64,000 nt of DNA from Chrysaora quinquecirrha. Its lineage: Eukaryota; Cnidaria; Scyphozoa; Semaeostomeae; Pelagiidae. Below the pieces are notes generated by a model. The model saw only the letters and a program-made list of their open reading frames with translations, did not search any database and had not been told where the DNA came from. Below are positions 33,180-45,328 of this stretch, one piece after another (positions within the stretch are counted from its first letter, which is position 1; the number at the start of each line of letters is the position of its first letter). The translations under genes were made by a program, and so were the position numbers. The DNA is taken from positions 502,704 to 566,703 of the forward strand of contig JACTAT010000048.1 in assembly GCA_014526335.1 (NCBI GenBank), in the 5' to 3' direction.

Positions 33180-33560
33180 CTATTACGTTAAGTACATAGC
33201 TCTTAAATTAAACGAGCTTCAAGTTTATATGCAAGGGCTGCTTTATAAAGCCTGACTTGCAATCAATGACAATGGGTATCTTTCTTGCAACAGTTACATG
33301 AAAACAAGAAAGAGAAAACTTTTTGAGGACAATAATCCGAATTTTTTAAGCTGGCACTTTGTGAGTCACCTGGAGGTCTCTTAAATTAAACGAGCTTAAA
33401 GTCGGATAGTGTATATAGAAGGACTGCGTTGACAGATCTGGCTTGTAATCAACAGTGATCAACGACATGAAAACGAAACCGAGAAAATTATTTAAGGACA
33501 ATAGTGCAAATTTGTTGAGATTGCACTTTGTGTGTCATCTGAAGGTGTCTTTAATTAAAG
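33180..33560. repeat. Two tandem copies of a dispersed repeat
   Basis: The blocks at 33,190-33,400 and 33,400-33,560 share ttaaattaaacgagctt, aatcaac, gaaaac-gagaaaa, aggacaata and cactttgtg. The inverse version is at 890-1,130. No coding content. Confidence 0.6.
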
Positions 33561-33927
33561 GCGGCTTTATTGAGGATAGCTTAGGTGAAATGAAATACGT
33601 GTATCTTGCTTACATTGCCATGAAACGATATTTTTTAATAATTAAATATGTCTCTGTCGGATCCAAACAAACCGATTTTCGGCATAATCTAAGTATGGCT
33701 TATCCAGGCAACTTGAACAACTCAGATTGTTTTTGCCACCAGCAATTCTTTGTATCGCAACCAATTCATTATCATTGCATCTAAGATGGTAACACTTGTG
33801 TATTTGTAGATTCATGGTATTTTCACAATCAGCTGAATCAAAATAGAACCAATGTATTAATGATTTATGAGAACAATTACAATAACCAGAAAAATCATCA
33901 AAAATAACTATATTTCTCCAAGTCGCA

Positions 33928-36900
33928 ATGGCGTTGGGAACTTTGCTTAAGATAGGATTGCGTTTACTGATGATTTACATCGTAGTTGTTACCTTTCTGG
34001 TATTAGCATGTTTTGCGCAAAGTGATCGTGCAACAGATACCTTCCACATCAGGCATTATTATGGCAAGTGCATTGAATTGGATACAACAAGACAAAAACT
34101 CGTTTTTAAGACAATATGCAAAGAGCATTTCAGATGGCAAAGTGGAGCGCGGTTATTCCATGTACCAACTCAGAAATGCCTCGTCCCTCTAGGGCACAGC
34201 GATAGTAGCCTAATAGGCCTAACGACATCGTGTTCAGTACCGGATACTTTGTTCCAATACCTAGCAGCCACTCGCTCTATTAAACAATTGATCAGTGGTA
34301 AGTGTATTCGACCAGAGGGAAACGTTGCCGACCCAGCAGAGTTCACAGGTCTTGTTTTATGGTCAGGATGTACGGAAAACAAAGCCAAATTCTGGCTCGT
34401 TCCACAAGTATTGTATATCATTCGTCATCACAGTAGTTTGTGCTGGAAGTTATCATCAGATGGATTTATTAAGCTGCAGAATGCTTATATCTGTGATCGC
34501 TTTTTACAACGAAATAACAAACATCTACAACATTATGCGACAGGAAAATGTGTCATTGCTGTGAATAACGCTTTGAAACTCACTTCTGATTGCTCAAATT
34601 CAGCAATTCTTTTCGATCTGGACACTAAAAATCTTCTTCATCAGCCGACAGCAAGTAAATGTGTTCATCCACATGGGGGAGGATGGACTACACCGGCCGT
34701 TGGGACAAAACTTGGTCTTTGGAGCTGTCCGGACGAGAATAGAATTCGGACATACTTCTACGATGACAGAGGTAGTCTGCTTCTTTCCCGAATATACTCT
34801 GTTACTGTAACCAGGGAAACCATTGTGATGCGCAATGACGTCATAAAATTGTTGCACTTTATTTTCCGAAAGAGCGTATTCCTAGTTGTCGCCGTCGCCA
34901 AATACCGTAAAACCGTTGTTTTTGGGCTGCGAGCCGTGGAATCGTCGAAAAAATACGAAAATAGCAAATCGTCAGCCCCTTACGATCCCCTTTCCATACT
35001 GCCGCGCAGCAGCGGCTAGACAGCATCATTGGACCGTCAACCTAAAGTACTATTTTGGAACCAAAGCAATTTTCTGTTCTCCTCACAGTGCTACCCCCTC
35101 CCCCTGTACAATATTGTTCCGTGGGAGCGGGTTGAAAATAACGAGGGCTTCATAAAAATCAAAGGAGATAGGATTTTAGTAGCTGACTTCCAATATTTTT
35201 GTCCAGGATTGAATTAATTGAGATATCAGGTAAAAATAATGTGATTTACACATTAGGTCTGTTGTAGGTTTGCTGGGCAGAAGATTATAGACCAAATACG
35301 TAACGACAATTAAGGCTTACTGGGATTAAGGAAAATGCAGGTTTAGGTAATTTTTCCATATACAGTTGACATCCGCTATCTCGAACTCTGAAGGTAAACT
35401 GGAATTGGTTCGAGATAGCGAATGTTCGAGATAACGGATGCCCCATATAAATATAAAAAATTATAGTTTTTAAGTCAGAAAAGGAACCCCTATTAACATG
35501 CAGGGTTACTGACTCAAAATCTCACAAACAAGTCTGGTATTTTTTACATAGGAGTCAAAGCTCATCTGCTTTCATCCCTACTATTGGTGAAATCGAGATA
35601 ATAGCGATGCAGCACATCTCGAAAGAGAACAGCTTCATCTATTGTATACATGGACACCATATCACTAGCTGCTGCCATCACCGCTCCGCTAGGCGAACGT
35701 ATATATATTATCAGCCTGTCTCTTTATCCAGTTTGGCAGAAAATTTGGCCAAGTTCGAGAAAAAAAGCAGGTTTTCCTCCATGGGAAATGGAAAATTGTT
35801 CGAGATAGCGAATGTTCGAGATAACGGGGTTCGAGATAGCGGATGATTTTTCTATACAAACCCTTATACCAAAACGAGGGGTAATGGAAAATCGTTCGAG
35901 ATAGCGAATGTTCGAGATAGCGGGCAGTCGAGATAGCGGATGTCAACTGTATAATAGGCAACGAGGCAAAGGTTCCTATTGACAACTCAAACAAAAACGC
36001 GTCTCGTGTTTGTAACAATACGACTTTCTAATTGGCGGATGCAAACGGTTGATGCGATGGTTCCCATAAGAAACTGAAGTGCCGTTTTTCCTCAAATAAG
36101 CACCTTCCATCGAATAAGCACCCTCTTTGGATTGAGCTGCCCATTTGGATGGTCTCAGATATCCCTTTCATGATGTATTTGTCATGAATGGGGAACACTA
36201 GGAATCAGGATTGGTTTTTCTACAAGTGGCATACCACAATAGATGGAGTTCGAACCTGGACTGCACGATCAGATAGCCAACGACATTTCCACTGGGCTAT
36301 AGAACTCAACTCAATGAAATCGCCGACTCCCTGAGTCATACAGCTCAAGGCTCTCCTCCTCTTTATCTTTTGTGTTTCGGCTATGTTCTTTCGGCAGCCT
36401 TTTTCAGCACCATACATTTTTGTACATATTTGTCTTGATGGCGAACACTAGGCCATGCCACTTGTGGAAAAATCTAACCTAGTGCTCGCCATTCATAGCA
36501 ATATGTATAAACATTTATGGTGCTGAAGAAGGCTCAGCATAGCCGAAACACAAAAAGACAATCGGGAGGAGAGCCTTGGGCTGTATGACTCAGAGAGTTA
36601 CTCGGCGATTTCATTGAGCTCTATAGCTCAGTGGAAACGTCATTGGCTCTCTTATCATTCAGTCCAGGTTAAAATCCCACCTCTTGATGATGTATGTGCA
36701 AGCCCTTGATAGGATGAATAAAGAGAAATCTTTTGCCAGTTGCTGTAAAATTTACTCTACGTCAGCATTTTGATTGATAAGTTGACATGTATTGTATACT
36801 AAGCATTTCATGTGGATGCCTAACCTTTAATCAACCAACTTAATTAATTTATCTTTTTCAAGGCATATTGGAAGTGAAAATACTGTCTGAGACGTGTGAT

Positions 36901-39727
36901 GAATACCCGTCTGGTACACACTGCTCTGCTGCAAGAGGACACGTCACTGTCAATGGATACCAGTACAGTCACAACACACGTGGTATAAACGTGGTTCTTT
37001 TCGATTATCGAAGTGCAATCTTGGAACATAAAAGCTCGTTTGATGTCTTAGGATTGGCTGTGAAAAGAGATGAATTGGCAGCTTATCTCAACAATTTGCC
37101 GTCTGGCAAAATACTGTTCATGGCAGTGAAAGATGCAGTGACTATAAATAGCAATCTTGCAACTGCATTACAAAAGCATGGAGTTTCTGCTTCATTTGCT
37201 ACGACTAGTATTCCCAAGGCAAGATGCTCAATGGCTAGTATTTCTTATACAGGACAGAATCGAAAAATATGGGAAAAATCATTCAACTGGCCTAATTGCG
37301 TGGGAGCTTCGACAATAACAAAAACAATTCACATCTATCGTGATCAAAAAGGTATCGATGACTGTTCTGAGGAAATGGGAATCAGAACTGGTAAATTACC
37401 AGATTCAAGGTTTTCAGCAACTTCTGTTTGGGCAAATGACGCTTACCACGTCCCTTCTAGTGCTAGACTACACAAGGCAGGGCCTGGCTGGTGTTCAGCA
37501 CGCGATGCTCCGTTATCGCACTATCTTGAAGTAGATCTTGGTGTCAAGAGGTTGCTTTCGGGTATAGCAATCCAAGGCCAAGAATGGACTAATGGCTTGC
37601 ATGCGTTATCTAAATTTGACATACAATACAGTCTCGATGGCAAGAAATGGATGTACTATGTCGATGATGCAAACACGAAGAAAACATTCATTGGCGTCGA
37701 GAAAATACTCAAAGGGGAGACTAAAGTAAACTGGTTCAGAAGAACACTTGCAAGGTTTATTCGAATTATGCCAGTTGCTAAAGATATGGCACATCCCTAC
37801 ACACACTGCATAAGATTTGAGATGTTCGGTTGTTTTCCAAAGGGACCAATTTTCGAAGAACGTTTATACGAGTCCAGCAGTATGGAGATTACGGATATCA
37901 ATGATGGACAAATCTCATTCTATAGCATCGCACCAATGTCAAAGAAGATCGAAATAGGTATTTCTACTGCTGCAAGTAATACTACTTTGGCACACAACAT
38001 CGACCAGCAACGTGTCATACATGTAAATGAAACTACCACGATAAACAATGGAACAACTATTACAAACGCAGCAGAAATAACCAGGATTTCAAGCAATGAA
38101 GTAAAAGGCATCAAATCATCAGCAAAACTCAACTACAATCTCAATGATGTTGATTACTATAACTTTGATATTGGCATGAAGAACGAGGTAAGATCAAATT
38201 TATTTGGTTGTTACAAAGTTTCGAGTGAGAGAAAAAGAGCGGAAACATCTCTGAACATATTTACGAGCTTTTTTCGCTTACAGCCACTTTTGTCGTAGAC
38301 CGCAGCAACGGACTTAAGCAGAATAGAAATTGCTTATCTGTAGAGCTAGAGCAATGAAACATGGCAAATAACATCATATTCGAAACATGCTATAGACGCC
38401 AGTCAAAAATCGACATTCCTTAATATCAATAACAATCCAAAAATGTTATTTTGTTGCTGCTAGTAACTATTTTCTATTACCTTGCCAAGAATCAGTCAAT
38501 TCTGATAAGATTTACTGGTAGAAATAGGCATTTATATGTGGTTTTGGCATGACCGCTCCCCATATAAGGCAATGTCACGTCACCCATTTTTATCATTATG
38601 GGAATTTTTTTGTGTCAAATTGTAGATAATTCATATAGGCTTAAAGTCAGCCTGGTTTGGAAGCTTACATCCATCGCACAACAGAACAGTTACAAGAAAA
38701 GCTTGAGTTGGGGGGGGGGTGGATTCCACCCCCCGGTAGGAGTAGGGTTAATAAAATTTTAATGAATAAGTAAACTTTTACTTTATTTCAGATCATCGAT
38801 TCACAAAGAGATTCGGGACTCAGTTCGTGGAATGTTTACAGCTACGAAACAGAAGATGAAACAGTTATCTTTAGCCATCCACTGCAGATCAAACGAAAGC
38901 CCAAAGACGAAAGCAAATTGAAATACGAAATAAATCACACACCAAAACCAGAATACAAGAATGAAGATGAACTGGCTTTCAATGTTTCTATTTCACATTG
39001 GCCTGAGATGAGTTTTGCAAATGCTTATCGTCTTCAACTATTCGTCTATTATGATCCACAATGCCTGGCGCTCAATTCCTTTGCTAATGTTGACAGCAAT
39101 GACTTGACAATCAACCCAACAAGAAATGAAACCAGCCGTGGATTAATCGATTTACAGACTGACGTACTTTGGCTTTACACAAATCATTTCATCCAATTCA
39201 ATTTCAAATTCAACTTTCCAAACAGCATTTTCAAAGGAAATAACTGCGCAGGAGCGATTCTGGTTGACTTTGCATATCAAACGAATCTTGGGAAATTTCA
39301 TGGTAAATTCAACACAAGTTTAAACAAGATGATTGAATATAAATGTAAAATATCTCAAACAAGAAGTTTGATACCTATATCTGGTAGAATAACGATCCTT
39401 GGTTTTAGTATTCTTTATGATGACGTTAAAAATGACGTGTACATTTGCAGAAAAATCAAGAAATATTCCCAAGGAAACCAGCCATCTTGCTATGTGCAAA
39501 AGAATGGCGCCAGCTCATGGCAAGGCATACCCCGCAGTATTGCATCGATTGTTGGTATTGATACAAACAAACAAACACTATATTGCGTTAATACACAAGG
39601 CAATGCCTACGTTGCATTGATTACACCTAGAGGTCATGAAACTTGGCAGCATTATACAAAACACAGATGTTGTGCATCTTTTGAAATTCAAATGGGCCTG
39701 TCACGTGACCCCACTCTGCTGACGTAA
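33928..39727 (+). CDS. Secreted/anchored multidomain protein: beta-trefoil lectin x2, ILEI, F5/8C
   Basis: Exons 33,928-34,771, 36,863-38,187 and 38,792-39,723/39,727 join in phase at GT-AG sites. The N-terminus has a hydrophobic segment (residues about 8-30; signal peptide or anchor). Residues about 35-165 and 168-280 are two beta-trefoil-like units with GKCI, LVLWSGC and LGLWSC hallmarks. Exon 2 opens with an ILEI/PANDER domain (VTVNGYQYSHNTRGINVVLF, then LPSGKILFMAVKDA), followed by an F5/8 type C domain (WCSARDAPLSHYLEVDLG to RFEMFGC). The last roughly 450 residues have several N-glycosylation sequons and are not recognised. The final exon either ends at the TAA (39,725-39,727) or splices at the overlapping GTAAGT. 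I know of no standard gene name. Adhesion or carbohydrate recognition at the surface is inferred from the domains. Confidence 0.82.
35363..35949. mobile_element. Pogo/Tigger-like MITE, copy 3
   Basis: A 587-bp element with CAGTTGACATCCGC ends and TA on both sides (35,361-35,362 and 35,950-35,951). It is inverted relative to copy 1 and very similar to it. It lies in intron 1 of the lectin gene. Confidence 0.85.
36170..36700. mobile_element. Two SINE-like copies, head to head
   Basis: A minus-strand copy is at about 36,170-36,455 and a plus-strand copy at about 36,456-36,690. Both have the agccgaaacacaaa block, the A-box-like ctatagctcagtgga (or its complement) and the B-box region. The plus copy has a damaged B box (ggttaaaatccc). 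It lies in the intron before the ILEI exon. Confidence 0.7.
38300..38790. other. Intron of the lectin gene, nothing recognised
   Basis: Intron between the F5/8C exon and the last exon. It contains a G-run and C-run (38,710-38,735). The start (38,219-38,290) has the gcggaaacatctctgaacatatttacgagcttttttcgct motif of the Penelope-like tail family. Confidence 0.4.
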
Positions 39728-40300
39728 GTACTTTTTGAAATCATGATTGAAATTGAAGAACAATTCATGACGTCATTTTGAGGTCACACAGCCTTTTACA
39801 TTTTATTTATTGAATGAAGCAATGTAAACATGGAATGCACCCATATCATAAACTGTTTTGTGGTGTATAGGAGCATTTCAATCATGGAAACTGATAATTC
39901 ATTTTTCCCATATAAGGAAAACTGATGACGTCAGCAAAATGTGTGCTCCGCAACTAAAAAATTTTTGCACTAATATAATCCGGAACAGATTTTAGGAAAA
40001 CTCGTGGATTTCATTGAGTAACTCTCAGTGGTTCAGAAATTATGTGGGTAAGCTACTACCTGCGGGCCAATCCCCCGGACAGACTGTGTAGGGTTAAACG
40101 ACAATAGTATTCAGACTGATGGTGTTGCAATGGGTTGACATGTTTGGTCAATTCTAAGTTACCTAAACATAGCAAATCTCAGATCTGTACCAGTCCTACC
40201 GTGCGTCGCAACCATTATGTTTTTGTGCCAATACGTTGAACAGATCAAAGCTTTAGCATACCCATAGACTTACCCATAAACTCTCTAACATCTCTCTCTA
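39728..40300. other. Region downstream of the lectin gene, nothing recognised
   Basis: No AATAAA-type signal stands out directly after the stop. No further exon with a good splice acceptor was recognised. Confidence 0.35.
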
Positions 40301-40308
40301 AAATCAAC

Positions 40309-40785
40309 ATGAAGAAGATACTTAAACAAAAATATCACATATACTGGAAATCTTACATTGACAACTGCTCAAAAGCTCTTTCTTATAAGACATACAAGAC
40401 TCGAACCTACTTTGAGCCATATCTATATTTAATCCCAAAGCGAGAATGTAGAAGATTCTTGTCAAAATTAAGACATAGTCACCATTGCCTAGCAATTGAA
40501 AAGGGGAGACACACGAAACCCCCTATTGAAAGAGATCAAAGATTTTGCAATAACTTTAGCAATGAAGTAGAAAATGAAACACACTTTTTATTATCCTGTA
40601 AAAACTACAACTTTGAGCCCAAGATTGTCCTTGAAAAGATTGAAAATCTATGCCCCCAATTTAAATCGATTCCAACAAATGAACAAAAATTCATATATCT
40701 ATTGACATGCGAAAATGAAACTTTGATAAAAGATACAAGCGAATTCATTTCAACTATGTATGATAAACGATTACAAGCAAATTAA
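40309..40785 (+). pseudogene. LINE C-terminal fragment (5'-truncated)
   Basis: A 158-residue frame with YHIYWKSYIDNCSKALSYKTYK, a basic middle part and a degenerate Cys/His cluster (CNNFSNEVENETHFLLSC). It aligns by eye with the end of the frame at 49,640-50,310 (YSTYWNSYIEDCSKALTYKT, then CKSCTNKVENEVHFLLDC). It is the tail of a non-LTR retrotransposon ORF2. The upstream reverse transcriptase is missing. The start Met is incidental. It diverges from the 49,640 copy, so it is a second subfamily. Confidence 0.75.
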
Positions 40786-41084
40786 AAAACATTAGAGCAT
40801 TTTAGAACCTTTATCTTTTTTAACACTTAACTATTGTGTAACTTGCGTATTTTTTTTTCTGATTAACATTGTACTTTTTTTGTCATGTTGTAGTTTAGTT
40901 GTAGCCATGTATCATATGATATAATTATAAAAAAGCATTGTTAACCGATTTGTTGAATTCATCCTTTGCATCCTGCATTAAGTTTTTCTTCAAAGTGGCA
41001 AGGGATTGCGTCTGTTTGACATCAAGACCATGGTTATTCTAAAGCCTATATATTATCTAACATATTCGTCATGAATGATGAACA

Positions 41085-41210
41085 CTAGGATAGATTTCTC
41101 CACAAGTGGCATACCACAATAGATGGGAATGGAACCTGGACTTTATGATCAGAGAGCCAACGCGTTTCCACTGAGCTATAGAGCTCAGTTGAAAGCAACG
41201 GCAACCAGGG
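41085..41210 (-). mobile_element. SINE-like fragment
   Basis: A minus-strand partial copy with ggcataccacaatagatggg, the B-box complement and gagctatagagctcag. It is truncated at its upstream side. Confidence 0.6.
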
Positions 41211-41227
41211 GATCTTTTAACATACAA

Positions 41228-42072
41228 ACTAGTGGGGAAAATCCCCACCAGGCCCATAAATTTCCCCACTAGTTGGCCCATGATTCCCCATTTGCAAGTG
41301 CCCTTTTGTTGAAAATTGTTTTAAATACCAATTTGACTTATCTCCAGTTACTGTTCGTTGTGTCGTTGTCGTGTTATATGTGTCAAATTATTCGTTATTT
41401 CTTTGGTCTTATTGCTGTCAATCAATCTCTGTTTGACGTTCTTGCACTACACCAAGGCGAGGCAATGAAATCCGCGGGGAAAGTTGCTTGCGTCATTGAT
41501 CTCCAAACATGCCAAATGCAGAAAATTAACAAATTTTTATGGATCAAAATTAAAAACGGACAACAAAGGTACAGAAGAGAAAGAAATCCTCCAGCCATCC
41601 AGATTCACCTCAAGCTGAAGAAATTGAAAGCCAAGATATTAACAACCCGCAGCAATCAACACACACTGTTCAAACACAAAAGCAGCCAGTGTATTTTATT
41701 ACCACGGGATTAAGCTGGATCTTAAGTTCATTATTGAACGTTTTCCAGAACTGCAAAGCTATGCAGCAAAGGAGAATGGGAAGGAGTTATGTGCAAGACA
41801 GTGAAAACCTTACCAACTATGCATACTCATCCCTTTACTTTTGTTTTTGCCGTCAGTTGCGTTACATTAAGGAAAGTGCCCTTTTGCGTAAATTCCCCAC
41901 CAGTAAAAATTTCTTAAAAGATCCCCTGACGGCAACCCATCCATCTGACCCGTCTCTCCATAAAAATTGCCACCGATATGTTTGGAAGAAGATTGCAGAG
42001 TGCAAAATTTTAATTGAATTCATATTTGTGGGTAAGAATTTCACCCGTCAAAAGGACATCCCGTGTCACTAG
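41228..42072 (+). other. Unrecognised open frames next to a short hairpin
   Basis: A perfect short hairpin (actagtggggaaa / tttccccactagt, 41,228-41,272) is followed by two overlapping frames (41,273-41,713 and 41,689-42,072). Their predicted proteins match no family I know and show no codon or domain signal. They may be remnants of a mobile element. Treated as non-coding with low certainty. Confidence 0.3.
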
Positions 42073-42189
42073 CCCCACCATTTAGGATTCGCGTCGTACT
42101 TGCGAAGGGACGAATGCAGGAGATCTGTGTTGCATGTGAAAGTCAGAGGACTGCGGAATGGATTGATGAAACTAGTTAAGGCACAAACT

Positions 42190-42610
42190 AGTGCAAGTCT
42201 GGCCCGTTGCAGCGTATGGAGAAGGGGCATGGATTTTGAAGAAGGCGGACGAGGCTAGCGTCGAAGCCACGGAGATGCTATCCTAGAATGTTGAAATAAG
42301 TTGGGTGGATAGAAGGACTAATGCTTCAATCCTTCAACAGCTTGGTCTGCAACGCAGGCTTCAAACATCAGTCAAGATGAAGAAACTCAAATTCTTTGCA
42401 CACGCCTGTAGAGCAGGTGGCCTCGCGAAGTCCACAATCGTTGGAGTCTATTCGAAAACGACCCGTGGCAGACCCAGAAGACAGTATGGTAATAACTTCA
42501 GGGGTTGGCTGGATTGGTCCATGGCAAGGCCGTGCGAACCACGATGGACAGAGATAAGTCGAGAAGGAAGGTGGAGAATGCCCTACGTGCCCAGGAGAGG
42601 GGGGACTCAT
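42190..42610 (+). pseudogene. Decayed non-LTR retrotransposon C-terminus (different clade)
   Basis: The plus frame reads YGEGAWILKKADEASVEATE, a stop, then SWVDRRTNASILQQLGLQRR, FFAHACR and TTRGRPRRQYGNNFRGWL. The order of W-x-D-R-x-T-N, L-x-F-x-H and G-R-P-R-R-x-W/Y is characteristic of the end of RTE/L1-type reverse-transcriptase proteins. An in-frame stop near 42,285 and lost flanks show it is dead. Confidence 0.7.
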
Positions 42611-42880
42611 TATATTTTTCATACGGGGACGAGCCGTTGCGCTGGATATCATTTTGATAAAAAGCCCGAAAGGCTGGCTTTGAATGTTGTCCCTTTTTCT
42701 AGAGCAAGGTTACATTTGGGACAAAAAAGACCCAAAACTGGAACGCCCGTCATCCCATCCCATCCATCTAGGGTAGTGCCAGGCCCGGGCAGTATGTTCA
42801 AAGATGTTTCCACTCTTTTTTCTCCATCCTGAAGTTCTGTACAACTGACTGAAAGACTACACCCATGGATGAAAGGATAC

Positions 42881-45075
42881 TTTTTTTTTTTTTATAATTC
42901 GACGCTATATCCTAAGATACATGGTCTACAGTTAAAAATAACTCAACAAAACAAGATTTTGAAGCTAAACTACATCTAGGTAACTAAACTACATCTAGAT
43001 GCATTAGTAAAAGGTAACAGCATAAAACAATAAAATACTATAAATTACTTTAGGTTAATGCTTTAGAGCAATCCTCAATGTATGAGTTCCAGTACGTACT
43101 ATAGTTCATTGCTAAAAATCGTTTGGTATCTTTTTTTGATGGGGTGAAAGATGTATTAGTATTTTGTCTATTTGTAAACTTATCAATATATGACGTAATA
43201 GTATTGCGGTTGTTGACAGATTTCTCATAACCAAGAGCCAGTGCTACAAGGGAGTCTGCTTCTGAGTAGTGTACTATATGATTGATAAAGCTATCTACTC
43301 TACAATTTGCTTGTATGCTCAGAGGATAACGACCCAGCTCCGCTCGGACTAATGCATTCGTGGTTGATCTATTGAGACCGAGAAGACGTTTGAGGAATTG
43401 TGTATGAATCTTCTCAATTTCACATTTATCCCATTCTTTGTTATCAAAATTAAGATATGGTGCCCACACTTCTGATCCATATAGTAAAATTGGAGATATT
43501 AGTGAGTCAAACAATTTTAAAGCAATTTTTATAGGAGGTATTTGATTTTGTATTTATTGTTTAGGGCTAGGATTGCGCGGTTTGCTTTTGAACTTAACAT
43601 ATTCAATGTCTCTTTAAAACTGCAAGCCGCATTTAAGGTAATGCCAAGATAAGTGAATTCAGTGACATTCTCAAGAGGTGTGTTGTTTATATTAAATGTT
43701 TGCTTATATTTTGAATTGTTCTTGTAGAATGTCATGCATTTAGATTTTTTACTATTAACTTCAAGTTTCCATCTACAGCAATATTCATTTAGCTTATTTA
43801 GACATTTTTGAAGTCCGTCGTGCGTGGAAGAGAGAATTATCAAATCATCAGCGTAAAATAGACAGCTGATTGGTTCATCGCCTAAATTTAGTGGGGTTGG
43901 ATTACTGATGTTCAGTTCATCTATTAAGTCATTAATATAGATATTAAAGAGTGTGGGACTTAAAGGACATCCTTGTCTGACTCCTTAAGAACAATTAAAG
44001 AGTTTAGTGCATTTGTTTTTTAGTTTTACTGCGCATTCAGTGTTTTGGTACATGTTCTGAATAACGCGAAGAAAGTTCTGGTCGATGCCTTTGTTTTGTA
44101 ATTTTTGGAATAGTCCCTCATGCCAGACGGTATCAAAAGCCTTTCGGAAATCTATGAAGGCTGCATGAACCTTCTTTTTTGAGTCATCTTTGACATGCTT
44201 ATTGATCAATGCTTTTAGTGTAAAGAGATGATCGGATGTTCGGGATATGTTTTGAAATCCAATTTGATTTTTATGGATGAGCTTATTTATATCTACGAAT
44301 GACTTGAGACGTATGTTTAGTAGCAAGCAAAAAAGCTTGAGTAAAGCATTACCAACACAGATTCCACTGTGGTTATCTGGGTTTGATTTGGGCCCTTTCT
44401 TATGAACAGGGGTGATGAGGCCCTTGCACCATGTTTTTGGAATGTTGCCAGAAATCATAATTGTGTTGAAAGTCAGTTTTATAAGTTGGAATACGCTGGG
44501 TGAGCAATTTTTAATCATCTCATTGCTTGTTCCGTCAAAACCTACAGCTTTTTTATTTTTCAGTTTTTTTATAGCGTCAAGTAGTTCTTTGTCGTCCATT
44601 TCTTTACTTAGAATTGAATCATTTGCGTTTGTGGCGGAGTAATTCTCTGTATTTCTTTCACTTGTAGAGAAAAGCTTTTTGTAATATTCTTCCCAGATTA
44701 AACCATTTTGTATTTCAATCGGTTTTTCGAGATATTCTCATCGAAGTCTTTCCAAATGTTCCAAAAACTGCTATCGTGTGAGTTATTCTTAAGATTTGTA
44801 ATTTTCATGTTCCAAAAATATTGGCGTTTGGTATGAAGTAATGATTTGCATTGTTTCAATTTTCTCGATACCTTATTCTTGCAATCTCACTGAAAGGGTT
44901 GGAGCGTTTCAGCTTGGAGATTTGGTTTAGATCTTTTTTAAATGATTTGCAATCAGAGTCATACCATTTCTTTTTGTTCAGTGCTTTTTTGTCTAATTTA
45001 TCATCTTTTGTCAGTTTCTTTTTAAGGGAGTTTTTTGCGGCTGTGTGAAAGATGTTTGATAATACCGAACAAACA
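42881..45075 (-). pseudogene. Truncated LINE with broken reverse transcriptase
   Basis: Minus-strand non-LTR element ending in a T-run on the plus strand (poly-A tail, 42,881-42,893). It keeps the endonuclease-RT linker (about 45,075-44,860) and RT motifs LKNKKAVGFDGTSNEMIK, GLITPVHKKGPKSNP, QIGFQNISRTSDHLF and DFRKAFDTVWH (44,599-43,985). GVRQGCPLSP and the catalytic FYADD follow (about 43,985-43,845), then thumb and C-terminal regions to 43,050. Breaks: frame jumps near 44,860 and 44,600, a TAA just before GVRQG (43,985), and a one-base shift between the frames ending at 43,529 and starting at 43,514. The 5' end and most of the endonuclease are missing. Confidence 0.88.
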
Positions 45076-45328
45076 ACACAATACAAGTTGGCGCCTCATC
45101 AGTGAAGAAGGAAGTCATAAGAAAGCAAAGACGGTAACAAAAAAATACCAACATAACAACGATACTTCAAATTTAACCTTCAACATTATTATAACCATGG
45201 TAATTAAGTTACAACAAGCGATCAAAATTTTGTTTCGTTACAACAGCTGATACCAAATAAAAAAAATTCAAGCGTGAAGCAAGAAAGCACAACAGGCTGA
45301 CAGGAGCATTTGTCCATTCGTTGTTTTT

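Noticed and set aside
41273..42072. Two overlapping frames as a novel gene
   Set aside because: No recognisable domain, no codon or splice evidence, and adjoining mobile-element pieces; kept only as an unrecognised region.
42654..42832. C-terminal part of the frame at 42,305-42,832 as a real protein end
   Set aside because: LINE similarity ends near 42,610; the remainder is unrelated sequence in frame by chance.
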